Positions 36,411-45,093 of a DNA stretch of 64,000 nt are shown piece after piece. Made by a program: the position numbers and the translations under genes. Positions within the stretch are counted from its first letter, which is position 1; each line of letters opens with the position of its first letter. The notes beneath the pieces were generated by a model. The model made no database searches and was not told the DNA's origin. It worked only from the letters and a program-made list of their open reading frames with translations. The DNA is from Korobacter sp963703075 (lineage in GTDB: Bacteria; Acidobacteriota; Terriglobia; Terriglobales; Acidobacteriaceae), in assembly GCA_963703075.1 (NCBI GenBank), contig OY969786.1, forward strand, positions 3,038,001 to 3,102,000, in the 5' to 3' direction.

Positions 36411-36977
36411 TTACTTGCCGCGCGCCACGCGCACCATAGCCGGGCGCAGGAGGCGGTCCTTGATGCGGTAGCCGCGCTGCAGCTCGCCGATGACGGTGTT
36501 ATCCGGCGCCTCGTCGGTCTCTTCCATCTGGATCGCCTGGTGGAGACTGGGATCGAAGGGCTGGCCTTCGGCGGCGATGGGCTGCACACCGAGCTTGGAG
36601 AGCGCGTCGTGGAACTGGCGGTCGATCAGCTCAACCCCCGAGCGAATCTGCTCGGTATCGGAGGTATCGGACTTGGCGGCGCGATCCAGGCTGTCGAGGA
36701 TCGGCAGAAACGTTCTCAGGGCATCCACAAGAGCGTAATCGCGATAGTCCTGCTGCTCGCGCGCGTTGCGCTTGCGGAAATTGTCGAACTCGGCCTGCAG
36801 GCGCGCGAGCCGATCGAGATATTGATCGCGCTCGGTGCGCAGCTTTTCTAATTCCGCGTCCGCCCCGGGAGTGGTTGCCGCGGCTTCCTCACCTTCGGAG
36901 GCGGGCAGTTCATGGTCGACGTCCAAGTGTGCGGGCTCGTCGACTTCTCCATTCGATTTTCTCTTCCAGTTTGCCAT
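36411..36977 (-). CDS. grpE: Nucleotide exchange factor GrpE
   Basis: Releases ADP from DnaK. 188 residues: an acidic disordered N-terminus, a long coiled-coil (about 35-95, EKLRTERDQYLDRLARLQAE then FDNFRKRN), then the beta-domain with PFDPSLHQAIQ and GYRIKDRLLRPAMVRVA. It starts five bases after the hrcA stop. Confidence 0.96.
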   Translation of the reverse strand: MANWKRKSNGEVDEPAHLDVDHELPASEGEEAAATTPGADAELEKLRTERDQYLDRLARLQAEFDNFRKRNAREQQDYRDYALVDALRTFLPILDSLDRAAKSDTSDTEQIRSGVELIDRQFHDALSKLGVQPIAAEGQPFDPSLHQAIQMEETDEAPDNTVIGELQRGYRIKDRLLRPAMVRVARGK

Positions 36978-36982
36978 GGTCT

Positions 36983-38026
36983 TTATTCCGAATCATTCCA
37001 GATGTGGTCGAAGAGGCGCGCAATGTACGAGACCGCCGAGATGGTGTGCTCGTAATCGATACGGGTAGGCCCGATCACTGCGAGAGAGCCCATCACCTCA
37101 TTGCCCACGCGGGCAGGCGCACCGATCAACACGAAATTACTTAGATGCGGCAGAGTGTCCTCAAGACCCACAACCACCCGGACTGCCTCCTGGCGTACAT
37201 CCACATAGGCCGAGAGGAGATTCACAATGCGCTGCTTTTCTTCGAGCGTTTTGAGCAGCTCGCGCAGCCGCTCGCGGTCGTGTTCGCCGACGATGAGGTT
37301 GGAAGTGCCGTCGATGTAAACGTCCTGCGACGGATCGGAGGCCAGCGCGCCCTGCTTATAGAGTTCGGCCACCGAGTTCATCAGGTGATCGTATTCACTG
37401 CGTTCCTGCTCAATGCGGCGAGCGATCTCGGTGCGGATGTCTTCCATCGTCCAGCCGCGGAAGTTTTCGTTGATGAAACGGCCGGCATGATCAAGTTCGA
37501 TCTGCGGGATATCGATACCCACCCGCATCAGGCGGTCGCGCACCATGCCGTTCTTATTGACCACGACGGCCAGGACCTTGCATTCCGCGAGGCGCTGGAA
37601 GTGCACATGTTCCAGGGCATTCCTGGGGCCGGTGCCGGCAACCGCGACGCCTACGTTTTGCGACAGCAAAGAGAGCACGTGCGAGGTGCGCTCCATGAAC
37701 TCCTGCATGTCGCTGATGCCGTGGAAAGTTTCCTTGATGAGCCCCTCTTCCGCGGGAGCCAGGGTCGCCTCGCCGGTCAAATTCTTGACGTAATAGCGAT
37801 AGGCGGCGGGCGTAGGAACGCGTCCGGCGGAAGTATGCGGCTGTTCCAGAAGGCCCGAGTCAGCGAGGTCCGCCATGACGTTGCGGATGGTGGCAGCACT
37901 GAGACCTTCGCGGCTTCCGCGCGACAGCGTGCGCGAGCCAACCGGTTCTCCTGTCGAGATATAGGTCTCGACGATCGCGGTCAGGATCTCGCGTTCGCGT
38001 TTCCCGATCTGGGGTGTTTCAGCCAT
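36983..38026 (-). CDS. hrcA: Heat-inducible transcription repressor HrcA
   Basis: Represses heat-shock operons by binding CIRCE; GroEL keeps it active. 347 residues: N-terminal winged helix (REREILTAIVETYISTGEPV, LSAATIRNVMADL), GAF-like middle domain and C-terminal LSNFVLIGAPARVGNEVMGS segment. First gene of hrcA-grpE-dnaJ-rsmE, with a CIRCE element upstream, so it is autoregulated. Confidence 0.96.
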   Translation of the reverse strand: MAETPQIGKREREILTAIVETYISTGEPVGSRTLSRGSREGLSAATIRNVMADLADSGLLEQPHTSAGRVPTPAAYRYYVKNLTGEATLAPAEEGLIKETFHGISDMQEFMERTSHVLSLLSQNVGVAVAGTGPRNALEHVHFQRLAECKVLAVVVNKNGMVRDRLMRVGIDIPQIELDHAGRFINENFRGWTMEDIRTEIARRIEQERSEYDHLMNSVAELYKQGALASDPSQDVYIDGTSNLIVGEHDRERLRELLKTLEEKQRIVNLLSAYVDVRQEAVRVVVGLEDTLPHLSNFVLIGAPARVGNEVMGSLAVIGPTRIDYEHTISAVSYIARLFDHIWNDSE

Positions 38027-38094
38027 CCGAGCTCCCGCAGAAAGCCCTTTAATACCATGAATTTGCGTGACAAAGGGAGAGCTCTGCTAGATAC

Positions 38095-38124
38095 AGTTTA
38101 GAAACTTGATACGGGGGCTGTCAA
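38095..38124 (-). promoter_or_regulatory. Predicted sigma-70 promoter of hrcA operon
   Basis: Minus strand TTGACA (38124-38119), 18-base spacer, TAAACT (38100-38095). The -35 begins three bases after the CIRCE element. Confidence 0.6.
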
Positions 38125-38127
38125 GGA

Positions 38128-38154
38128 TTAGCAGACCGGGGTCGGGAGTGCTAA
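38128..38154. promoter_or_regulatory. CIRCE operator (HrcA binding site)
   Basis: TTAGCAGAC-N9-GAGTGCTAA. The right arm is perfect, the left arm matches TTAGCACTC at 7 of 9 positions, and the spacer is exactly 9. It lies upstream of hrcA and adjoins its promoter. Confidence 0.85.
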
Positions 38155-38181
38155 ATGCCTGAATTTTTCGGGAAATTGCGC

Positions 38182-39033
38182 TTAGCTGATTTCGACCACG
38201 TTGCCGCCGGCGGCGTCGCGGACCTCTTTCGTGCGTTCGACGACCTTGTGAGCGAAGGCAAAGAGCGATTTCGCGTGCGAGTTCCCTTCTCCTTCGAGAA
38301 CAATCGGGTGTCCACCATCGCCACCCTTGCGGATGTCGGGATCGAGTTCGATGCGGCCGAGGAAGGGCAGGCTGAACTGACGGGCAGTATGCTCTCCGCC
38401 GCCCTTGGAGAATACGTCGATCTCCTCATGGCAATGGGGGCAGACGAAGTAACTCATGTTCTCGACTAACCCGAGGATGTCGACCTTCACCTGTTTGAAC
38501 ATCTCGATCGCCTTCCGCGCGTCCTGCAAGGCTACGTCGGAGGGCGTGGTGACGATGATCGCGCCGGTGACGGGAACGGTCTGGATGAGCGAGATGGCGA
38601 CGTCGCCGGTGCCGGGAGGCAGATCGACGATCAGATAATCGAGGCGTCCCCACTCAACCTGGGAGAGAAACTGGCGGATGACGGAGTGCAGCATGGGGCC
38701 ACGCCACACCAGCGGCTTGTCGCCGGGATTGAGAAGACCAACAGAAATCATGCGCAGTCCATAGCGCTCCAGCGGCAGGATGCGGTTCTCGCCGATGACG
38801 TTGGGGGCTTCATTCGTCCCCAGCATCAGGGGCACGTTGGGACCGTAGATGTCGGCATCGAGGAGACCGACGGCGTGGCCCATGCGCGCCAGCGCGACCG
38901 CAAGATTGACGGAGAGCGTGGTTTTGCCGACACCGCCTTTGCCGGAGCCGACGGTAATGATGGCGTCGACGCCGGGGAGGGGTTGCGGAGCCGGTTGCTG
39001 CGGAGCTGCGTGCGGAGGATGCGAATGCGCCAC
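38182..39033 (-). CDS. mrp: Mrp/ApbC-type iron-sulfur cluster carrier ATPase
   Basis: P-loop scaffold/carrier that passes Fe-S clusters to apoproteins. 283 residues, GTG start behind AAGGAAG. The N-terminus is Pro/His-rich (AHSHPPHAAPQQPAPQ) and replaces the MIP18-like domain of longer Mrp proteins. The deviant Walker A is VGSGKGGVGKTT, followed by LLDADIYGPNVPLMLG and DYLIVDLPPGTGD. The CxxC used for cluster binding is present as CPHC in MSYFVCPHCHEE. It lies just upstream of the hrcA control region, on the same strand. Confidence 0.92.
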   Translation of the reverse strand: MAHSHPPHAAPQQPAPQPLPGVDAIITVGSGKGGVGKTTLSVNLAVALARMGHAVGLLDADIYGPNVPLMLGTNEAPNVIGENRILPLERYGLRMISVGLLNPGDKPLVWRGPMLHSVIRQFLSQVEWGRLDYLIVDLPPGTGDVAISLIQTVPVTGAIIVTTPSDVALQDARKAIEMFKQVKVDILGLVENMSYFVCPHCHEEIDVFSKGGGEHTARQFSLPFLGRIELDPDIRKGGDGGHPIVLEGEGNSHAKSLFAFAHKVVERTKEVRDAAGGNVVEIS

Positions 39034-39139
39034 GGGACTTCCTTGGGACTTTGAGATGTGGTCCAGAACCCCTGATTATAGAGGAAGAGTCGAGACATAA
39101 CGCCGAGGCCCGGGCGCGGGTTTGCGGCGGGAGAAAACG

Positions 39140-39185
39140 AATCCCGAGGTGCCTTTGCGACTCTCTCGCTCAGCACCTCGGGATT
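39140..39185 (-). terminator. Long hairpin, probable terminator of the crystallin-like gene
   Basis: 13-bp perfect arms AATCCCGAGGTGC/GCACCTCGGGATT around a 20-base loop, followed on the minus strand by CGTTTTCTCC. Confidence 0.65.
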
Positions 39186-39208
39186 TGCAGTGGTTATCGG
39201 GTTAGGAA

Positions 39209-39970
39209 CTAACGCGGGCGATTGTCCCAATCGCGATCGCGATCGTGTGGATCCCAGCGGCCGTCGTTCCATCCGCCACCGAGCACTTCGATGGAGGAAA
39301 TCCGATTTCCCCAATTCTTGTAAGGGTTGTCCTGGGTGCGCCAGCGGCCTAAATCGGCAATGTCGCCACGCAGGTGAACGCGCAAGCCGGCGAATCCGGA
39401 ATCGTTGTAGGCAACGACATCGACGCCGCCGAAGACGCGGACGCTGGAGATCGAATCGTTGAAGCCAGGGGGCAGAGCGTCATAACTTTCACCCGCGGCC
39501 ATACAGAAGTAATCACCCTGGAAGCCGGGTCCACGGAAGAAACAGGCACCGGCGCGCGGCATTTGCGCCCGGCCCCAGCGTAGCTCACGGCCGCGGCGGA
39601 AGGCGTCGTGCCGGAAATTCACCTGGATGGAGCTGATGCGGCCGGCCCAGTTCTTGCCAGGATTGTCGGCTGCGCGCAGCGCGCGCAGGTTGGGAATGCT
39701 GCCGTCGATGCGGGCATTGACCCCGGCGAATCCCGGGTAATTGAAGACGATAGCCTCGGCGCGACCGAATATCTGGACCGAGTAGATACCGTTATCGAAT
39801 CCCTGCTGGAGACGGTCGACGGCTTGCCCGACGGGAACGCAGAAGCTACGCCCACGAAAATTCTCTTCGCGATAGAAACAGACGCCATCACGAGGCGGCC
39901 CTTGAGCGAGCAGTGGAACCGAGAAGCTGATTGCGAGAAGAAGGAACAACCCTAACTTGCGTGGAATCAT
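39209..39970 (-). CDS. Secreted beta/gamma-crystallin-like protein (peptidase-inhibitor I36 type)
   Basis: 253 residues from the ATG at 39970 (AAGGAG upstream). A signal peptide (LGLFLLLAISFSVPLLAQG) is followed by two similar domains, about 28-115 and 128-225. Each opens with C(F)YRE.NFRGRSFCVPVG or CFFRGPGFQGDYFCMAAG and contains a calcium-type motif (GFDNGIYSVQI; GFNDSISSVRV), then a GFAG..... strand and NW..RISSI. The tail is Asp/Arg-rich. Two disulfides per protein are plausible. Such proteins bind Ca2+ or inhibit proteases in some bacteria; the role here is unknown. Confidence 0.8.
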   Translation of the reverse strand: MIPRKLGLFLLLAISFSVPLLAQGPPRDGVCFYREENFRGRSFCVPVGQAVDRLQQGFDNGIYSVQIFGRAEAIVFNYPGFAGVNARIDGSIPNLRALRAADNPGKNWAGRISSIQVNFRHDAFRRGRELRWGRAQMPRAGACFFRGPGFQGDYFCMAAGESYDALPPGFNDSISSVRVFGGVDVVAYNDSGFAGLRVHLRGDIADLGRWRTQDNPYKNWGNRISSIEVLGGGWNDGRWDPHDRDRDWDNRPR

Positions 39971-40085
39971 ATGGCTCCTTGAGACAGAGGCGCTCGATGG
40001 AAAGATAACACCAAAGTGGGGCTGGAGGGGGCTCCGAGAATTCGAGTTCAATCCGCGGCGGAAGCCAGAGATCGGAGCTGGGAAC

Positions 40086-40126
40086 GGTGGGAATCCCACC
40101 CTGTCGCTCGGAGCGACAAGGGTGGG
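40086..40126. repeat. Nested palindromes between cydB and the crystallin-like gene
   Basis: GGTGGG-AAT-CCCACC (40086-40100) overlaps a larger dyad CCCACCCTGTCGCT/AGCGACAAGGGTGGG (40095-40126, one bulged A). The two foldings exclude each other, since both use CCCACC. Confidence 0.6.
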
Positions 40127-40146
40127 GCACCCATAGTGTCTGAGGA

Positions 40147-41196
40147 TTAGTAGCCGTGGTCGCTGCCGTGTTCCAGGCTGACTTTGCCGCGGAACATGCG
40201 ATAGACGAAGGTGAAATAGCCGAGCGCGAAGACGATGCCAATTCCCCACCACACAAGACCGACACCGAGGCCGTAAGCCGGGGCGGCGGCGTTCTGAATG
40301 GTAAGGCTCCAATCACGGTTCGTGCTAGCGGGCAGCACCGTGGGATAGAGCGCGAAGACGGCACCGACCAGCATGACGGTGATGTAGAGCGCCGAGGAAA
40401 CAAACGCGGCCTTGTCATTGCCTTTGCTGCGGAAGAGAAACATCCCGATCAAGGTGACGACCACCAGGAGGGGAATGGCCCAGCCCACGACATAGGTCTT
40501 GTAGTTCGATAACAGCTCGGGGCGAATGCGGATGGTGGCGATGAGGCTGCCGATGGTGAGCAGCAACTGCACGGGCCAGAGCAGGGCAGCCGTTTTGCGG
40601 CAGCGGAGGTTGAGGTCGCCATCGGTCTTGGTGGCCACGTAGAAGGCGCCGTGCGCGGTCAAGGTGACGGCGGCGATCACTCCGCACATCACGGTGTACC
40701 AGTCGAGGATGCCGGGATGCGGGCCGACGCGCCAGTTCGTCCACAGCGGCTCGAAGAAGTAACCGTCTTGGGCGAGGGGAACTCCGCGGATGACGTTGCC
40801 CAGGGCGGCGCCAAAGAAGATGGTGAGCAATAAGCTGGAGACGGAGAAGACAACGTCGAAGAAGTTCTTCCAGACGCTGCTTTCGAGATGGGTGCGGAAC
40901 TCGATGCCGATGGCGCGCAGCATGAGCAGCCACAGCACCATCATGAGCGGCAGGTAAAAGCCACTGAAGCCCGAGGCATAGAGTTGCGGGAAGGCGAAGT
41001 AGAGGGTGCCGCCGGCGGCGAGCAGCCAGACTTCGTTACCGTCCCACACGGGGCCGATAGCGCGAATCACCTTGCGGCGTTCTTCGTCGTTGCGGGCAAC
41101 GAAGAGGTGCAGAACGCCGGCGCCGAGATCGAATCCGTCGAGGACCACGTAGGCGGCGACCATCACCGCCACAATGCAGAACCAGATCGTCGGCAT
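40147..41196 (-). CDS. cydB: Cytochrome bd ubiquinol oxidase subunit II
   Basis: Second membrane subunit of the high-affinity bd-type quinol oxidase. 349 residues, about nine hydrophobic helices. The family start MPTIWFCIVAVMVAAYVVLD then GFDLGAGVLHL, and the block GPVWDGNEVWLLAAGGTLYFAF are present. It follows cydA by two bases. No CydX-like small subunit is evident; the gap after cydB holds a palindrome instead. Confidence 0.95.
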   Translation of the reverse strand: MPTIWFCIVAVMVAAYVVLDGFDLGAGVLHLFVARNDEERRKVIRAIGPVWDGNEVWLLAAGGTLYFAFPQLYASGFSGFYLPLMMVLWLLMLRAIGIEFRTHLESSVWKNFFDVVFSVSSLLLTIFFGAALGNVIRGVPLAQDGYFFEPLWTNWRVGPHPGILDWYTVMCGVIAAVTLTAHGAFYVATKTDGDLNLRCRKTAALLWPVQLLLTIGSLIATIRIRPELLSNYKTYVVGWAIPLLVVVTLIGMFLFRSKGNDKAAFVSSALYITVMLVGAVFALYPTVLPASTNRDWSLTIQNAAAPAYGLGVGLVWWGIGIVFALGYFTFVYRMFRGKVSLEHGSDHGY

Positions 41197-41198
41197 GA

Positions 41199-42575
41199 TT
41201 AGCTGACCTCCGCGAGAGCTTCCTGTTGCGACATAACGTGGGGTTTCACCGGCGCGGGTTCTTCGGGGCCATGCTCGATTTCACGACTCACGAGAAAAAC
41301 GAAGAGGATCGAGAGCACGGTGTACATGCCCATGAAGCCCAGGAGGGTGAACCAGGCGTTGCCGGCGGAGACGTTCTTGGAATAGCCCTGGACGGTGCGC
41401 AGTAGGCCGTAAACGAGCCACGGCTGGCGTCCAATCTCGGCGGTCATCCAACCGGCCGTATTGGCGATATAGGGCAGAGGGAAGGCCAGGAGGAGGATCC
41501 AATGCATCCAGCGGGCATTCCAGAGCGCGCCGCGCCACCATAGCAATCCACAGAGCAGCATGATGGCGAGAAAGATCGTCCCGAGCCCGACCATGATGTG
41601 GTAGCTGTAGTAGAGCAGCGGGATGTTCTGCGGCCAATCTTCTTTGGGAAACGCGTTCAGCCCCTTCACTTCGGCGTTCCAGCGGCGGTAGGTGAGGAAG
41701 CTCAACATCTTTGGAACATAAATCGGGTTATCGATCTTTTGTTCTTCCTGGTTGGGCTGGCCGATGATGACCAAAGGCGCACCCGGCTGGGTCTGCCAGA
41801 GGGCTTCCATGGCGGCGAGGGTGGCCGGCTGATATTCGGTGACGAAGCGGCCTTGCTTATCGCCGGTGGGTCCCATGACGAGTGCGGAGAAGATCAGGCC
41901 GGAGACGATGCCGGTGCTGATGAAAATCTTGGCTTGGGCGACATGCTGTTTGCTCAGCAGGTAGAAGGCGCCGACGGCGCACATCACGAAGGCCCCGCAG
42001 ATGGCCGCGCCGCACATGTTGTGCGCGTACTGCCAGACCGCCCAGGGATTCAGCAGCAGGCTCCAGAAGCTGCTCAGGGCGACTGAGCCATCGGCAGAGG
42101 TGGCATAGCCTACCGGATGCTGCATCCATGCATCGGTACAAACGATGAAGTAGCCGGAGAGCCATGCGCCGAGAAAGACCATGAGCGCGGAGAACCAATG
42201 AGCCTTGGGGCTCAGGCGTTTTTCTCCGAAGAGAAACAGCCCGAGGAAGCTCGACTCCAGGAAGAAGGCGAACATGCCTTCCATGCCGAGAGTTTGTCCG
42301 ATAACGCCGCCGGCGTAGCGCGAGAAGTGCGACCAGTTGGTGCCGAACTGAAATTCCATGGGAATGCCAGTCACCACGCCCATGACGAAATTAATGCCGA
42401 AAATCTTGGCCCAGAACCGGGCGGCGCGGGCGTACGCGTCATCCTTCTTCCACAGCGCCATCGTCTTAAGGGCGACGATCAGCGGGGCCAGTCCCATGGT
42501 GAGCATGGGGAAGAGGTAATGAAACGTCACCGTAAACGCGAAATGCAAGCGGTGAACCAGCAGTGCACTATCCAT
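41199..42575 (-). CDS. cydA: Cytochrome bd ubiquinol oxidase subunit I
   Basis: Heme-bearing subunit of the bd oxidase, which reduces O2 to water with quinol. 458 residues from the ATG at 42575. It begins DSALLVHRLHFAFTVTFHY (heme-ligand His region) and has EFQFGTNWSHFSRYAGGVIG, GWMTAEIGRQPWLVYGLLRT (GRQPW motif) and a C-terminal MSQQEALAEVS. The protein is about 60 residues shorter than E. coli CydA, consistent with the short Q-loop type. A CRP/FNR-type dyad lies about 120 bases upstream. Confidence 0.95.
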   Translation of the reverse strand: MDSALLVHRLHFAFTVTFHYLFPMLTMGLAPLIVALKTMALWKKDDAYARAARFWAKIFGINFVMGVVTGIPMEFQFGTNWSHFSRYAGGVIGQTLGMEGMFAFFLESSFLGLFLFGEKRLSPKAHWFSALMVFLGAWLSGYFIVCTDAWMQHPVGYATSADGSVALSSFWSLLLNPWAVWQYAHNMCGAAICGAFVMCAVGAFYLLSKQHVAQAKIFISTGIVSGLIFSALVMGPTGDKQGRFVTEYQPATLAAMEALWQTQPGAPLVIIGQPNQEEQKIDNPIYVPKMLSFLTYRRWNAEVKGLNAFPKEDWPQNIPLLYYSYHIMVGLGTIFLAIMLLCGLLWWRGALWNARWMHWILLLAFPLPYIANTAGWMTAEIGRQPWLVYGLLRTVQGYSKNVSAGNAWFTLLGFMGMYTVLSILFVFLVSREIEHGPEEPAPVKPHVMSQQEALAEVS

Positions 42576-42688
42576 GCAAGATGCCTCGATTGATGAACGA
42601 TGCGGCCATGGCTGGGCCGCCACGAGCGGACGTGTCCCAGAGAATGACAGCCTCGTCACATTCTGCTGGTCATCTAACCACCGCGGCT

Positions 42689-42702
42689 GTGATTTGGATC
42701 AC
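42689..42702. promoter_or_regulatory. CRP/FNR-type dyad upstream of cydAB
   Basis: GTGAT-TTGG-ATCAC, a perfect dyad in the TGTGA-N6-TCAC/TTGAT-N4-ATCAA format, 113 bases before the cydA ATG. It suggests oxygen- or redox-dependent control by a CRP/FNR-family protein. Confidence 0.45.
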
Positions 42703-42753
42703 TTTTTTTGCTTCGAGCGAAGGTTTGTCCTGTTTGTAATCCTTAATTCCCAA

Positions 42754-42777
42754 CAAAAAACCCGCTCTCGGGCGGGT
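42754..42777 (-). terminator. Intrinsic terminator of the thioesterase gene
   Basis: Minus strand: ACCCGC-N6-GCGGGT stem followed by six T's. It ends 29 bases after the thioesterase stop. Confidence 0.82.
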
Positions 42778-42806
42778 GTCTGCGAATCCCTCGGGAGGAG
42801 AAACGT

Positions 42807-43319
42807 CTATTGCTTTCGAGCGGCTTTCCGGTGCTCCAACTCCGAACGGCGCGCCTCGCGGCGTCGCAAAGCGCCTTCGAAGCGGCGTTTCTCGTCCTCC
42901 GTCTCAGGAATGATCGGCGGGACGGGCAAGCGGCGGCCATGGCGATCGACGGCAACAAACGTAAGGTAGGCCGAGCTCACGTGCTGGCGGGTGGCGGCGA
43001 TGTAATTCTCGACCCAGACCTTCACACCGATTTCCATGGAGGTATTGAAGGCGCGATTGACGGCCGATTGGAAGATGACAAGGTCGCCGACCTGCACCGG
43101 CACGAGGAAATCGAGGTGATCGATGGAGGCGGTGACGACGTAGTTGCGGCAATGGCGATGGGCGGCGAGGGCGCCGGAGATATCGATCCAATGCATCAGG
43201 CGTCCGCCGAGCAGGTGACCGAGCGGATTGGCATCGTTGGGCAGAACAATTTCGACCATCTCCGAAGCGGATTCACGTACAGGCTTAGGTTGCAGATGGG
43301 TTTCGCTGGCTGGGATCAT
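42807..43319 (-). CDS. Hotdog-fold acyl-CoA thioesterase (YciA-like)
   Basis: 170 residues. The hotdog core carries the family motif MVEIVLPNDANPLGHLLGGR, then MHWIDISGALAAHRH, VVTASIDHLDFLVPVQVGD and a C-terminal AYLTFVAVDRHGRR strand. The N-D-NxxGxxxGG element supplies the catalytic Asp/Asn. The last about 30 residues (KRRFEGALRRREARRSELEH) form an extra basic helix. It hydrolyses acyl-CoAs of unspecified chain length; its operon consists of this gene alone, with its own terminator. Confidence 0.88.
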   Translation of the reverse strand: MIPASETHLQPKPVRESASEMVEIVLPNDANPLGHLLGGRLMHWIDISGALAAHRHCRNYVVTASIDHLDFLVPVQVGDLVIFQSAVNRAFNTSMEIGVKVWVENYIAATRQHVSSAYLTFVAVDRHGRRLPVPPIIPETEDEKRRFEGALRRREARRSELEHRKAARKQ

Positions 43320-43362
43320 GCGTTCCTCAGGTCAGTAAGATGAAGGTAAACGGGCCAGAGTT

Positions 43363-43809
43363 TCAGGAATGCGCGGCGGCCGCCCTGGGATGCTGGCGTT
43401 CACGCCATGCTGCCAGGAAGCACTCGGCCTGGCGTTGCAGTCGCTCATCGTCGATGGCCGTGATCCACTGTTGTGCGCGGTCGTCATACTCGAGCGTGCC
43501 TCCACCCGCCGGACGGCACCCCATTTCGAAGACATAACGCACTGCGATGCGATGATGCTCGCCGGCTCGTGCTGAAAATCGAACTGAATCCGCAGGCCGT
43601 TCGATTGGCAAACGCGAGCAGGCAGCATGACCGAGATTGCAGTGGTCACGCAGCTCATCCTGCGAAGGGCATGCGAGCATTTGTCCGGGGGCGCCGCACA
43701 CGCCGCTGAAGCCGGCAGCGAGGGGCAGGCGATCGGGAAACTTCCACACGCCCTCGAGGCGGTCAGTCGGGATGAAAAAGGGGCAGGCCATTGGAGAAGG
43801 TCGGTTCAT
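43363..43809 (-). CDS. Conserved cysteine-containing protein of unknown function
   Basis: 148 residues from the ATG at 43809; an ATG six codons later is also possible. It begins MNRPSPMACPFFIPTD, then CGAPGQMLACPSQDELRDHC and CSRLP. The five or so cysteines in the first 70 residues (CPF, CGA, ACP, HCN, ACS) suggest a metal or Fe-S site. The second half has VRYVFEMG...GGTLEYDD, then RLQRQAECFLAAWRERQ. I recall similar uncharacterised acidobacterial proteins, but no assigned function. Divergent from the TPR gene at 43879. Confidence 0.6.
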   Translation of the reverse strand: MNRPSPMACPFFIPTDRLEGVWKFPDRLPLAAGFSGVCGAPGQMLACPSQDELRDHCNLGHAACSRLPIERPADSVRFSARAGEHHRIAVRYVFEMGCRPAGGGTLEYDDRAQQWITAIDDERLQRQAECFLAAWRERQHPRAAAAHS

Positions 43810-43878
43810 TGTAACCGCAGCTCGTTCCCCGAGCCGTGTAGAATTTTGGGAGAGCACATTGGTCAACGAGGAGAGTCA

Positions 43879-44187
43879 ATGGAACGCGTCGCAATGCTGA
43901 AGGAGATCCTGGAAAACTCGCCGGAGGACGCCTTCGCGCGCTACGGATTGGCGCTGGAGTATGCCAATGCTTCGCAGACCGAAGAAGCCATGCGAGAGTT
44001 CCAGACCCTGCTGGAGAAAAACCCCGACTACGTTCCCGCCTACCAGATGGGAGCGCAGACGCTCATGAAGGCCGGCCGGAACGATGAGGCGCGCGGCCTG
44101 ATTGAGAAAGGCATTGCCTGCGCCATCCGCACCGGAAACCAGCACGCGCGGTCGGAGATGGAAGGGATGCTGGACGAACTCGGATGA
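43879..44187 (+). CDS. Small TPR-repeat protein
   Basis: 102 residues from the ATG behind GAGGAGAG. Two to three tetratricopeptide helices pairs: DAFARYGLALEYANASQTEE, FQTLLEKNPDYVPAYQMGAQ and NDEARGLIEKGIACAIRTG. A soluble scaffold for protein contacts; the partner is unknown. Its stop abuts that of the convergent SDR gene. Confidence 0.8.
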   Translation: MERVAMLKEILENSPEDAFARYGLALEYANASQTEEAMREFQTLLEKNPDYVPAYQMGAQTLMKAGRNDEARGLIEKGIACAIRTGNQHARSEMEGMLDELG

Positions 44188-44979
44188 TTACTGCGTCGGT
44201 TTGACGGCGCGCTGCAAAGCAAAATCGATCAGCCCCGGCCAGAGCTGGCTCAGCACAAAGATCGTCCGGTAGTGCCAGGGGACGACGATTTCCCGCGATC
44301 GAGTGACACATCCCTTCAGCACGGCGCGGGCGACCCGCTCCACGGTGATGCCGTGGCGGGTGGATCCCCCAACGCGACGGCTATCGCTTCCCTTCACCGC
44401 ATTCGCACCGAAGGCGGTCTGCACATAGCCCGGGCACACGTTGACCACGCTCACGCCTGCGGATTTCAGTTCCAGGCGGCTGGCGTGGCTGAAGGCGTTG
44501 AGTGCATGCTTGCTGGCGCAGTAGGCCGGCATGTAGGGCACGGCAATGTACCCAGCTCCGCTTGAGATGTTCGCGATGACGCCGGAGCCCTGGCGCTTCA
44601 TCACGGGGACGACGGCCTGCATGCATTCGACCGCGCCGAAGACATTGGTCTCGAAGAGAGCGCGCGCGGCATTGAGGTCGAGATGCTCGGTGGAGTCGAG
44701 CAGGCCATAGCCGGCGTTATTGATCCAGAGGTCGATGCGTCCAAAGTGCGAGAGGACGTTAGCCACCAGCGCATTGATGCTGGTTCGATCGCGGACGTCG
44801 CAACCGATAGCGAGGGTGCGATCGAGGTTTCCGATCCGCTGACGGGCTTCTTCGCAGCGCGCTACGTCGCGCGAGCAGAGAACAACCTTGGCTCCTTCCT
44901 TGACGAAGAGAGCGCCGATGGCCTCGCCGATGCCCATCGAACCGCCGGTAATGACAGCGATCTGATCTTTGAGTTTCAT
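44188..44979 (-). CDS. Short-chain dehydrogenase/reductase
   Basis: Classical SDR oxidoreductase, 263 residues from the ATG at 44979. The cofactor loop is TGGSMGIGEAIG, the next strand VVLCSRD with Arg favours NADP(H), NNAGYGLL is the stabilising NNAG motif, the catalytic Ser lies in ISSGAGYIAVPYMPAYCASK with YCASK as the YxxxK. The substrate is not predictable. The gene reads divergently from the MoxR operon across a 145-base control region. Confidence 0.88.
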   Translation of the reverse strand: MKLKDQIAVITGGSMGIGEAIGALFVKEGAKVVLCSRDVARCEEARQRIGNLDRTLAIGCDVRDRTSINALVANVLSHFGRIDLWINNAGYGLLDSTEHLDLNAARALFETNVFGAVECMQAVVPVMKRQGSGVIANISSGAGYIAVPYMPAYCASKHALNAFSHASRLELKSAGVSVVNVCPGYVQTAFGANAVKGSDSRRVGGSTRHGITVERVARAVLKGCVTRSREIVVPWHYRTIFVLSQLWPGLIDFALQRAVKPTQ

Positions 44980-45068
44980 ATCTTTCAAATAAAAACCGAA
45001 AATTGCGCGCATGCAGCAACGGTGACGCAAGATTCGCGTCCAATGTAACACTTGCGTTGCAGACTGAT

Positions 45069-45083
45069 TGAAAACCGTTTTCA
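45069..45083. promoter_or_regulatory. Palindromic operator upstream of the MoxR-VWA operon
   Basis: TGAAAAC-C-GTTTTCA, a perfect 7-bp-arm dyad of LacI-family style, immediately before a TATAAT box. A repressor bound here would block the promoter, and could also affect the divergent SDR gene. Confidence 0.55.
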
Positions 45084-45093
45084 TTACCCGGCG

